DNA from: Arthrobacter sp. Soil762
GTDB taxonomy: Bacteria; Actinomycetota; Actinomycetes; Actinomycetales; Micrococcaceae
Reading direction: 5' to 3'
Assembly: GCF_001428335.1 (NCBI RefSeq)
Contig: NZ_LMSG01000002.1
Span: forward strand, 63,716 to 127,715
DNA: 64,000 nucleotides
Part shown: one piece after another, positions 36,017 to 43,912 of the stretch
Layout of the letters: every line of letters begins with the position of its first letter
Position numbering within the stretch: position 1 is the first letter of the stretch
The notes under the pieces: model-generated
Databases searched by the model: none
What the model was told of the DNA's origin: nothing
The model's input: only the letters and a program-made list of their open reading frames with translations
Translations under genes and position numbers: made by a program

Positions 36017-37702
36017 TCAGAGGCCGAGTTCTTCGAGGACGGGCAGCTTTTCCCGTACCCAGGCCTTGGCTTCGGTGGCGCTGGGCGCGGACAGGGCCAG
36101 CTTGGCCAGCTGCTGCGCCTCGGCCAGCGTAACGGTCTTCAGCACCGCGGCCACGGCGGCCAAGGACCGCGCGGTCATGGACAGGGTGTTGACGCCCAGC
36201 CCGGTAAGTACGACGGCGAGGGCCGGGTCAGCGGCCGCCTCACCGCAGACGCCCACGGGCTTGTTGTGGCCTTCCGCGCGGGAGCCTTCCACTGTCAATC
36301 CCACGAGGCGCAGCACGGCAGGCTGCCACGGGGTGTTGAGGTTGGCCAGCGGGCCCAGCTGGCGGTCGGCCGCCATGGCGTACTGGGTGAGGTCGTTGGT
36401 GCCAAGGCTCGCGAAACCCACCTCGCGCAGGATGGCCTCGGCGGTGAGTGCGGCGGAGGGGACTTCAACCATCACGCCGGGCGTCTTGATGCCGGCGTCG
36501 GCGCACATAGAGGCGAAGCGGGCCGCCTCTTCCGCCGTCGAGATCATTGGGGCCATGACCCAGACGTCCGCTTTGGACTGCTTCTCGGCCAAGGCGATGG
36601 CTTCGAGCTGGCGGTCCAGCACGCCCGGTGTGGTGAAGTCCGTGCGGTAGCCGCGGACGCCCAGGGCAGGGTTGGGCTCCGTGGAGTCGGTCAGGAACGG
36701 CAGCGGCTTGTCGGCGCCGGCGTCGAGCGTACGCAGAACCACTTTCTTTCCCGGGAACGCATCAAAAACGCTCTTGTAGGCCGCGGCCTGTTCCTCCACG
36801 CTGGGCTCGGAGTCCCGTTCGAGGAAGCAGAATTCGGTGCGGAAAAGGCCCACGCCCTGGGCGCCCAGCTTGGCGGCCGCCTCGGCGTCCTTGCCGCCGC
36901 CCACATTGGCGAGCAGCGGCACCAGGTGGCCGTCCGCCGTCGTGCCCGTGCCACTGAACTCGGCCAGTAGGGAAGCTGTGGCCGCCCACGCATCCGCTGC
37001 GGCACGCAGTGAGGTGTCGGGATCGGCGGTGATGCTGCCCGCGGCGCCGTCAACATAGACTTCCGTGCCGTCAGGGAGTTCGTCCACCCCTACAGCAGCC
37101 ACGACGGCCGGCAGGCCAAGCGAACGCGCAATGATGGCGGTGTGGGACTGCGGGCCGCCGCCGGCTGTAACGAGGGCCAGGACCTTGTTCGGGTCCAAGG
37201 TTGCGGTGTCGGCCGGTGCAAGGTCCTCGGCAACCAGGATGAAGGGCGTGCTGGAGGTAGGGATGCCGGGCGCAGGGACGCCGCGGAGTTCCGCCACGAT
37301 CCGGGCGCGGACGTCCAGGACGTCGGTGGCGCGTTCGGCCATGTAGCCGCCCAGGTTATGGAGCATCTCCGCGACGGAGGAACCGGATTCCCAGATGGCC
37401 CGCTCGCTCGAGAGGCCGCGGGCAATGAGCTTGGCCGCGCCCTTGATCAGCATGGTGTCCTTGGCCATCAGCGCTGTGGCCTCCAGGACGGCCTTGCCGT
37501 CTCCGGTGGCGTGCGCGGCCCGGGCCTTAAGTTCGTCGTGGACGGACTGAGACGCTGCCTTGAGCCCGGCCGTGGCTTCTTCGGCGGACGTACTGCCGGC
37601 CAGCTGCTCGCCTGCGGGGGGTTCGCTGATCGGTTTGGGCATCTGCCGGATGGTTCCGATGATGCGGCCGGGGCTGACGCCAACTCCTGGGAAGGTCTGC
37701 AC
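36017..37702 (-). CDS. ptsI: PTS enzyme I (phosphoenolpyruvate-protein phosphotransferase)
   Basis: A 561-residue enzyme. The phosphohistidine domain has GGGPQSHTAIIARSLGLPAVV (His187). The PEP-binding TIM barrel has GVGLFRTEFCFLERD and SLGTNDLTQYAMAADR. The C-terminal part has the cysteine in VGVCGEAAADPA. It uses PEP to phosphorylate HPr and so starts the PTS cascade. It begins at GTG 37702. A candidate promoter (TTGCTA, 16 bp, TACAAT at 37810-37815 on the minus strand) overlaps the palindrome in front of the divergent TetR gene. Confidence 0.94.
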   Translation of the reverse strand: MQTFPGVGVSPGRIIGTIRQMPKPISEPPAGEQLAGSTSAEEATAGLKAASQSVHDELKARAAHATGDGKAVLEATALMAKDTMLIKGAAKLIARGLSSERAIWESGSSVAEMLHNLGGYMAERATDVLDVRARIVAELRGVPAPGIPTSSTPFILVAEDLAPADTATLDPNKVLALVTAGGGPQSHTAIIARSLGLPAVVAAVGVDELPDGTEVYVDGAAGSITADPDTSLRAAADAWAATASLLAEFSGTGTTADGHLVPLLANVGGGKDAEAAAKLGAQGVGLFRTEFCFLERDSEPSVEEQAAAYKSVFDAFPGKKVVLRTLDAGADKPLPFLTDSTEPNPALGVRGYRTDFTTPGVLDRQLEAIALAEKQSKADVWVMAPMISTAEEAARFASMCADAGIKTPGVMVEVPSAALTAEAILREVGFASLGTNDLTQYAMAADRQLGPLANLNTPWQPAVLRLVGLTVEGSRAEGHNKPVGVCGEAAADPALAVVLTGLGVNTLSMTARSLAAVAAVLKTVTLAEAQQLAKLALSAPSATEAKAWVREKLPVLEELGL

Positions 37703-37809
37703 TGAAGGTCCTCATTCTCTGCCGGTAGCCAGGCCCGCCAAGGTTATCCCGGCGCCATGCCGGGGCCGCCGCGACCACTATGTGCGAGGGCGGAAACGTG
37801 CCTGAAAAA

Positions 37810-37855
37810 ATTGTATGTGATTCAGTTCATATAGCAATGCTATAGGTGATAGGGT
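37810..37855. promoter_or_regulatory. Divergent ptsI / TetR promoter with palindromic operator
   Basis: The perfect 15-bp palindrome TATAGCAATGCTATA is at 37830-37844. It overlaps the ptsI -35 box (TTGCTA, minus strand, 37832-37837) and the spacer in front of the TetR -10 box TAGGGT (37850-37855), which is 7 nt before the ATG at 37863. A repressor bound here could block both directions. Confidence 0.55.
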
Positions 37856-37862
37856 AGCGGCT

Positions 37863-38591
37863 ATGAGTTTGGATGGCCAGCTTCCCCCCAAAATGCGTCT
37901 GTTGCGTGCAGCGGCCGAATTGCTGGCAAAGTCCGCGGGAGCATCCGTCTCCACCCGCCAGATCACGCAGCTGGCAGGGGTTACGGCGCCCACGCTGTAC
38001 CACCACTTCGGTGACAAGGAGGGTCTCTTCGACGCCGTCGTCGCCGCAGGTTTTGAAGAGTATGTTGCGGGCGAAAGGGACTTTGCCCCGTCCGGAAATC
38101 CGCTGGAAGACATCCGGCGGATGTGGGATAACCACGTCCAGTTCGGGCTCAAGCAGCCGGAACTGTACCTGGTGATGTTCGGCAATATCCGCCCGGAAAG
38201 CCGCCCCGCCATCGTTGCCGATGCTGAGGCGCTCATGGAGGAGATGCTGAACAAAGCGGCGGCAGCGGGCCAGCTGAATGTCCAGCCGCGCGAAGCAGCC
38301 AGGTCCATCCTGGCCGCCAACGTGGGTGTGACCTTGATGCTGATTGCGGAACCCGCCGCCGAACGGAACCTTGAACTGTCCATCATGACCCGGGACGCCA
38401 TGATCTTTGCGGTGGCTGCGGCAGAAGCCGAAGGGGCCGCCCCGGAAGACTCCGGGAAGTCCTCGGTGGTGGTGGCAGCGATTGCCTTGAATGCCGCGCT
38501 TCAGGCATCGCACTCAGACCAGCTCTCAAGCTCGGAACTCAAACTGTTCCTCGAATGGCTTCACCGAATCTCCACCAGCACGTCGTCGTAA
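37863..38591 (+). CDS. TetR family regulator of the PTS/mannitol locus
   Basis: A 242-residue regulator. The HTH is KMRLLRAAAELLAKS, then VSTRQITQLAGVTAPTLYHHF (residues 30-50) with the Y-H-H-F end, then a ligand-binding domain. It is divergent from ptsI-ptsH and 49 bp upstream of mtlA on the same strand, so it probably controls both halves of the locus through the palindrome before it. The inducer may be mannitol or a PTS intermediate, which is inference. The start follows the -10 box directly. Confidence 0.88.
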   Translation: MSLDGQLPPKMRLLRAAAELLAKSAGASVSTRQITQLAGVTAPTLYHHFGDKEGLFDAVVAAGFEEYVAGERDFAPSGNPLEDIRRMWDNHVQFGLKQPELYLVMFGNIRPESRPAIVADAEALMEEMLNKAAAAGQLNVQPREAARSILAANVGVTLMLIAEPAAERNLELSIMTRDAMIFAVAAAEAEGAAPEDSGKSSVVVAAIALNAALQASHSDQLSSSELKLFLEWLHRISTSTSS

Positions 38592-38640
38592 GTATCGGAC
38601 CCATCCTGCGCTGCAGCAGGAAAGACGGTTAGGAAAGCAC

Positions 38641-40689
38641 ATGGCAACAGAGACAGTTGCGAAACCCCGCACCAGCCTGCGGGTTCACGTCCAGAAGTTC
38701 GGGACGTTCCTGTCCGGAATGATCATGCCCAACATCGGCGCGTTCATCGCGTGGGGCCTCATCACGGCCCTGTTCATTGAGAAGGGCTGGATCCCGGTCC
38801 CTGCCCTCGGCGGCTTCGGCACCAACGACGAGGGAGTGCCCAATGTGGGCCTCGTTGGCCCCATGATCACCTACTTGCTGCCGCTGCTGATCGCCTACAC
38901 CGGCGGCCGGATGGTCTACGACGTCCGAGGCGGCGTGGTGGGAGCCATCGGCACCATGGGCGTCATTGTGGGCGCCGGCATCCCGATGTTCATCGGCGCC
39001 ATGATCATGGGCCCCCTGGGTGGCTGGACCATGAAGAAGATCGACCTCCTGTGGGAGGGCAAGATCCGCCCCGGCTTCGAAATGCTGGTCAACAACTTCT
39101 CGGCCGGAATCTGGGGCGCGCTGCTGGCGATGCTGGGCTTCTACGGCATCTCCCCGCTGGTCCAGGCCTTCAGCACGGCCGCCGGCAATGTGGTCCAGTT
39201 CCTGGTCAACAACGGCCTGCTGCCGCTCACCAGCATTTTCATCGAGCCCGCAAAGGTGCTGTTCCTGAACAACGCCATCAACCACGGCGTGCTGACCCCG
39301 CTGGGCATCCAGCAGTCGCTGGAGCAGGGCAAGTCCATTTTGTTCCTGCTCGAAGCCAACCCTGGCCCCGGCATGGGCATCCTGCTCGCGTACATGTTCT
39401 TCGGGAAGGGCCTGGCCAAGGGTTCGGCCTCCGGCGCAGCGATCATCCACTTCTTCGGCGGCATCCACGAAATCTATTTCCCGTACGTCCTGATGCGCCC
39501 GCTGCTGATCCTGGCCGCGATCGCCGGCGGCATGACGGGTATCGCCACCCTGGCCATCACCGGCTCCGGCCTCGTTGCGCCGGCGGCGCCTGGTTCGATC
39601 ATCGCCGTGCTCGCCCAGACCTCCCGTGACAGCTACGTCGGGGTGATCCTCGCGGTGGTGCTCGCCATGACGGTCTCCTTCCTGGTGGCCTCGGTGATCC
39701 TGAAGACCACCAAGCACAGCGACGAGGTGGACCTGAGCGATGCCACGTCCAAGATGGAAGCGATGAAGGGCAAAAAGAGCTCCGTCTCCTCGGTGCTGAC
39801 CGGCGCCGGTGCTGGGGTGGGCACGGCTGTCCTGGCTGGCCCCATCAAGAACATCGTGTTCGCGTGCGACGCCGGCATGGGCTCCAGTGCCATGGGCGCC
39901 TCCGTGCTGCGGAACAAGATCAAGGCAGCCGGGTTCCCGGACGTCAAGGTCACCAATGCCGCGATCGCCAACCTCAGTGACACCTACGACGTGGTGATCA
40001 CGCACCAGGACCTGACCGAACGCACCAAGCCCGTCACGTCCAGCGCCGCGCACTTCTCGGTGGATAACTTCATGAACAGCCCGCGGTACGACGAGATTGT
40101 GGAGCTGGTCAAGGAACGCAACACCGAAGGCGCAACGCCCGACGCCGGTGCTGCCGCCGCCGGTGCCGCTGCCGCCGCCGGCCACGGCGCGCACGTTGCC
40201 AGTGCCCCGATGGACACGGCACCCGACACCGGTGCAGCACCGGCCGCCGTCGTGCCTTCCGACATCCTGGTGGCTGACAGCGTCATCCTCAACGGCACCG
40301 CCACCACCCGCGATGCCGCCATCGACGAAGCAGGCCACCTGCTCCTGGCCCGCGGCGCCGTGGACGAGGGCTACCTCGCGGCCATGCACGAGCGCGAGGA
40401 ATCCGTGTCCACCTACATGGGCAGCTTCCTGGCCATCCCGCACGGCACCAACGCCGCCAAGGACCACATCCTGAAATCCGCGGTGTCCGTGATCCGCTAC
40501 CCGGACGGCATCGACTGGAACGGCAAGCAGGTCAAGTTCGTGGTGGGCGTGGCCGGCATCAACAACGAACACCTCCACATCCTGTCCTCCATCGCGAAGG
40601 TCTTCACCAACAAGGCCCAGGTGGCCCAGCTGGAAGCCGCCACGTCCGTTGAGGAAGTCCTGGAATTGTTCGGAAAGGTGAACGCATAG
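38641..40689 (+). CDS. mtlA: PTS mannitol transporter subunit IICBA
   Basis: A 682-residue protein with all three domains. IIC (about 1-355) is the membrane part, with GIHE in FFGGIHEIYFPYV. IIB (about 403-495) has the phosphorylated Cys409 in IVFACDAGMGSSAMGAS. An Ala/Gly-rich linker (498-540) follows. IIA (541-682) has His601 in GSFLAIPHGTN. It imports mannitol as mannitol-1-phosphate. AGGA lies 6 nt before the ATG. The stop overlaps the mtlD start by one base. Confidence 0.95.
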   Translation: MATETVAKPRTSLRVHVQKFGTFLSGMIMPNIGAFIAWGLITALFIEKGWIPVPALGGFGTNDEGVPNVGLVGPMITYLLPLLIAYTGGRMVYDVRGGVVGAIGTMGVIVGAGIPMFIGAMIMGPLGGWTMKKIDLLWEGKIRPGFEMLVNNFSAGIWGALLAMLGFYGISPLVQAFSTAAGNVVQFLVNNGLLPLTSIFIEPAKVLFLNNAINHGVLTPLGIQQSLEQGKSILFLLEANPGPGMGILLAYMFFGKGLAKGSASGAAIIHFFGGIHEIYFPYVLMRPLLILAAIAGGMTGIATLAITGSGLVAPAAPGSIIAVLAQTSRDSYVGVILAVVLAMTVSFLVASVILKTTKHSDEVDLSDATSKMEAMKGKKSSVSSVLTGAGAGVGTAVLAGPIKNIVFACDAGMGSSAMGASVLRNKIKAAGFPDVKVTNAAIANLSDTYDVVITHQDLTERTKPVTSSAAHFSVDNFMNSPRYDEIVELVKERNTEGATPDAGAAAAGAAAAAGHGAHVASAPMDTAPDTGAAPAAVVPSDILVADSVILNGTATTRDAAIDEAGHLLLARGAVDEGYLAAMHEREESVSTYMGSFLAIPHGTNAAKDHILKSAVSVIRYPDGIDWNGKQVKFVVGVAGINNEHLHILSSIAKVFTNKAQVAQLEAATSVEEVLELFGKVNA

Positions 40690-41852
40690 TGAAGGCGGTA
40701 CATTTCGGAGCCGGGAACATCGGCCGCGGCTTTGTGGGGCTGCTGCTGCACCAGGCCGGTTATGAGGTGGTGTTCGCGGACGTAGCGGACGCGCTCATCG
40801 ACCAGCTGGCGGCAGCAGACAGCTACAACGTCCATGAGGTGGGGGAGAGCCCCACCGTCCGGACGGTGGACAACTTCCGCGCGCTGAACTCCGGCACGCA
40901 GGAAGCGGCGCTGGTGCGGGAAATCGCGACGGCGGACATCGTCACCACCGCTGTGGGGCCGCACATCCTGAAGTTCGTCGCGCCCGCCATCGCCAAGGGC
41001 ATCGCCGCGCGGGCTGCCGGGCTGGCGCCGCTGCAGGTCATGGCCTGCGAGAACGCCATCAACGCCACGGACATCCTGCGGGCCGAAGTCGCCGCCCTCT
41101 GGGACGACGCCGCCGGGTCCCTGGACGCCGCGGCGGTATTTGCGAACACCGCCGTGGACCGGATTGTGCCCAACCAGGCGCCCGGGCAGGGCCTGGACGT
41201 GACCGTGGAGACGTTCTACGAGTGGGTCATCGACCGGACGGCGTTTGGCGATGCTGCGCCGGTCATCCCGGGCGCAACCTTTGTGGACGAGCTCTCGCCC
41301 TACATCGAGCGGAAGCTCTTCACGGTGAATACGGGTCACGCCTCCGCTGCGTACTTCGGCTTTGAAGCCGGGCTGGAAAAGATCTCCGAGGCCATGGCCG
41401 ACCAGGACGTTGCAGAGGATGTCCGGGCCGTTCTGGAGGAGACCAAGCAGCTCCTCGTGGCCAAGCACGGCTTCAACAACGACGAGCAGGAAGCCTACGT
41501 CCAGAAGATCCTGGTCCGGTTCTCCAACCCCCACCTGCCGGACACCGTGAACCGGGTGGGCCGCGCCCCGATGCGCAAGCTCAGCCGGCACGAACGGTTC
41601 ATTGGCCCCGCGGCTGAACTGGCCGAACGCGGGATCGTGCCCGAGGCGCTCCTGGGTGCCATCGCCGCGGCCCTGCGCTTCACCGACCCCGCCGACACCG
41701 AGGCCACCGAGCTCGCGCAGATCCTGGCGTCTTCTTCGGCGGCAGACGCCACAGCCCGGATCACCGGACTGGCTCCGGAGCACCCCCTGTTCGCAGCTGT
41801 GTCCACGCTGGTGGAAGAACGCCAGGCAGAAGGGGCGAAGGCCCCGGCCTGA
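40689..41852 (+). CDS. mtlD: Mannitol-1-phosphate 5-dehydrogenase
   Basis: A 387-residue polyol dehydrogenase beginning MKAVHFGAGNIGRGFVGLLL, the NAD-binding turn of MtlD. VETFYEWVIDR and the catalytic region KLFTVNTGHASAAYFG are typical. It converts mannitol-1-phosphate to fructose-6-phosphate. The GTG start overlaps the mtlA stop, so the pair is translationally coupled and completes the pathway from uptake to glycolysis. Confidence 0.95.
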   Translation: MKAVHFGAGNIGRGFVGLLLHQAGYEVVFADVADALIDQLAAADSYNVHEVGESPTVRTVDNFRALNSGTQEAALVREIATADIVTTAVGPHILKFVAPAIAKGIAARAAGLAPLQVMACENAINATDILRAEVAALWDDAAGSLDAAAVFANTAVDRIVPNQAPGQGLDVTVETFYEWVIDRTAFGDAAPVIPGATFVDELSPYIERKLFTVNTGHASAAYFGFEAGLEKISEAMADQDVAEDVRAVLEETKQLLVAKHGFNNDEQEAYVQKILVRFSNPHLPDTVNRVGRAPMRKLSRHERFIGPAAELAERGIVPEALLGAIAAALRFTDPADTEATELAQILASSSAADATARITGLAPEHPLFAAVSTLVEERQAEGAKAPA

Positions 41853-41981
41853 CCCTCTCTCACTTCCTGCGGATTTTTCCGGAACCCTCTCGCAGATCCT
41901 GCGGGGTTTTTGGCCAACGCTCTCTCACCTGGATGAGAGAGCGTTGGCGTTTAAGGCACCGAAAGTGAGAGAGGGTCTGGG
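41853..41981. repeat. Nested CTCTCTCAC inverted-repeat element, copy 2
   Basis: The outer arms are ACCCTCTCTCACTTCC near 41851 and AAAGTGAGAGAGGGT near 41964-41978. The inner arms are CCAACGCTCTCTCACC (41915-41930) with TGAGAGAGCGTTGG (41934-41947). It shares TTTTTGGCCAACGCTCTC and the nested design with the copy at 29.2 kb. The outer arms begin CCCTCTC instead of CGCTCTC. Confidence 0.75.
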
Positions 41982-42018
41982 GGGAATAGGTTCGCAAGCC
42001 TTGTGGAATGCTGGGGAG

Positions 42019-42348
42019 ATGACCACGAACCCCGGCGCCCTGACCGCCTTGCTGACCGCCGACATCGACGGCGGGACCTTCCGCCTCAGGCACGCCGTAT
42101 CCGCGGACCTGCCCGCCATGGGGTGGGCGATCAAGGAATCCAGGCGCCGCGGCTGCACGCTGCTGCAGCTGACGACGCACAAGACGCGGACGGCAGCCCA
42201 CCGGTTCTACGAGCGGCTCGGCTTTGACGCCAGCCATGAGGGCATGAAGCTTACACTCGGACTCGGCGTCAGGCCTTCTTGGAACCCTTGGGCACAAACA
42301 GCGTCTCGGCCTGCTCCAGGGACATGCCGTTGGTCTCCGGCACCTTGA
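42019..42348 (+). pseudogene. GNAT acetyltransferase remnant with internal deletion
   Basis: The frame starts MTTNPGALTALLTADIDGG and FRLRHAVSADLPA, the usual first strand of a GNAT protein. It then jumps directly to MGWAIKESRRRGC, HRFYERLGFDASHEGMKL, which is the C-terminal part. The central 70-80 residues with the acetyl-CoA-binding motif A are missing, so it cannot be a working acetyltransferase. The natural stop also seems lost: the frame runs about 80 nt into the antisense 3' end of the MFS gene. The repeat element lies just upstream. Confidence 0.7.
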
Positions 42349-43708
42349 ACATCACAAAGAAGAACGACGCCGCCGCGAACAGCGCGTACATGGCGTAGGT
42401 CAGCGGCAGGGAAGCGGCGGCCATCACCGGGAAGCTGAGCGTGATGGCAAAGTTGGCCACCCATTGCGCGGCAGCGGCCAGGCCCAGGGCGCGGGCACGG
42501 ATCCGGGACGGGAAGATCTCACCCAGGAGGACCCAGACCAGCGGGCCCCAGGACGCGCCGAAGCTGACCACAAAGATGTTGGCCGCCACGAGGGCCACCG
42601 AACCCCAGGCACCCGGGAGGGAGATCTCGGAGCCTGAACCGACCGCGGCGGAGAACGCCAGCGCCATGGTGCCCAGCGAGACCGCCATGCCGATGGAGCC
42701 GGCCAACAGGATGGGGCGGCGGCCGATCCGGTCGACCAGGGCGATGGCCACGAGGGTCACCAGGATGTTGGTGATGGAGGTTGCCACGGAAATGGTGAGC
42801 GAATCCTTTTCCTGGAACCCGACCGCCTTCCACAGGGTGGTGGAGTAGTAGAAGATCACGTTGATGCCCACGAACTGCTGCAGGACGGAGAGGATGATGC
42901 CGATCCAGACCACTGCCTGAAGGCCGAACGTCTTGCCCCGGAGCGAGCCCTTCTGGCCGGACAGCTTGTCCTCTTCGATCGCGTCCTGGATCTCGCGCAT
43001 GTGCCGGTCGGTGTCCTCGGACGGGGCGATGGAGTCGAAGACCTTGCGGGCTTCGTCTTCCTTGCCCTGGAACACCAGGAACCGCGGGGATTCCGGGAGG
43101 GTGTAGGCGATCCAGCCGTAGACCACGGCGGGAAGCGCTGCGGCGAGGAACATCCAGCGCCAGGCTTCCAGGCCCAGCCAGAACGCCTGGTCCGCGCCGC
43201 CGGCGGTGGTGGCGAAGAGCGCGTCGGACAGGAGTGCGGCAAAGATACCGGTGGTGATGGCCAGTTGCTGCAGCGACGCCAGCCGGCCACGGACCTGCCG
43301 CGGGGAAATCTCGGAAATGTAGGCCGGTGCGATCACCGAGGCCAGGCCGATGCCCAAACCGCCCACCAGGCGCCAGAAGATCAGGTCCCAGACGCCGAAG
43401 GCGAAGCCGGTTCCGATGGCGCTGACCAGGAACAGCAGCGCGCCGAGCTTCATGGCGGGGATGCGGCCGTAGCGGTCGGCGACTTTGCCGGCGAGGAACG
43501 CGCCTGCCGCGCAGCCCAGCAGGGCGATGGCCACGGCAAAGCCGGTGACGGCCTCGGACAGCGCGAACTCGTCCTTGATGGCGTCCACTGCACCGTTCAC
43601 CACGGAGGAGTCGAAGCCGAACAGGAAGCCGCCCACCGCGCCTGCGAGTGCCAGCCAGATCACCCGCTGCGGGATCTTGGCGGTGGTCTGCTCCTTGACG
43701 GTGGGCAT
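42269..43708 (-). CDS. MFS sugar porter family transporter
   Basis: A 479-residue, 12-helix transporter with sugar-porter signatures: GGFLFGFDSSVVNGA in helix 1, DRYGRIPAMK, PESPRFLVFQGKEDEA in the central loop, QQFVGINVIFYYS in helix 7, DRIGRRP, and PETNGMSLEQAE at the C-terminus. It is probably a proton symporter for a monosaccharide or polyol. It sits after the mannitol operon but on the opposite strand, so co-function is only suggestive. GGGAG lies 4-5 nt upstream of the ATG. Confidence 0.92.
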   Translation of the reverse strand: MPTVKEQTTAKIPQRVIWLALAGAVGGFLFGFDSSVVNGAVDAIKDEFALSEAVTGFAVAIALLGCAAGAFLAGKVADRYGRIPAMKLGALLFLVSAIGTGFAFGVWDLIFWRLVGGLGIGLASVIAPAYISEISPRQVRGRLASLQQLAITTGIFAALLSDALFATTAGGADQAFWLGLEAWRWMFLAAALPAVVYGWIAYTLPESPRFLVFQGKEDEARKVFDSIAPSEDTDRHMREIQDAIEEDKLSGQKGSLRGKTFGLQAVVWIGIILSVLQQFVGINVIFYYSTTLWKAVGFQEKDSLTISVATSITNILVTLVAIALVDRIGRRPILLAGSIGMAVSLGTMALAFSAAVGSGSEISLPGAWGSVALVAANIFVVSFGASWGPLVWVLLGEIFPSRIRARALGLAAAAQWVANFAITLSFPVMAAASLPLTYAMYALFAAASFFFVMFKVPETNGMSLEQAETLFVPKGSKKA

Positions 43709-43846
43709 GGTGCTCCCTGGGTTTGGGGTTGGGTGGATGCGAGTGCGGACGTCGTCGGCTGCGGTACCGGCTCACAGGCCGGCGCACACGCGCTAAACAG
43801 TGTGGCACGTCACCGCCCGCCGTTCCACTTGCGACTTGTACCCTCC

Positions 43847-43899
43847 GAAACAGAAAGACGACGACGGCGGGGTGTATCGCCGTCGTCGTCGCCTGTTTC
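43847..43899 (-). terminator. Stem-loop terminator of the DHA2 transporter gene (ACGACGGCGG family)
   Basis: A 13-bp stem GACGACGACGGCG (43857-43869) with 43878-43890 and an 8-nt loop. An outer pair GAAACAG/CTGTTTC extends it. It lies 14 nt past the stop at 43913. Confidence 0.75.
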
Positions 43900-43912
43900 A
43901 GAACCGGGGACC

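Noticed and set aside
38629..40578. 649-codon minus-strand frame opposite mtlA
   Set aside because: The sense strand encodes an intact IICBA protein; the antisense frame is a GC artefact.
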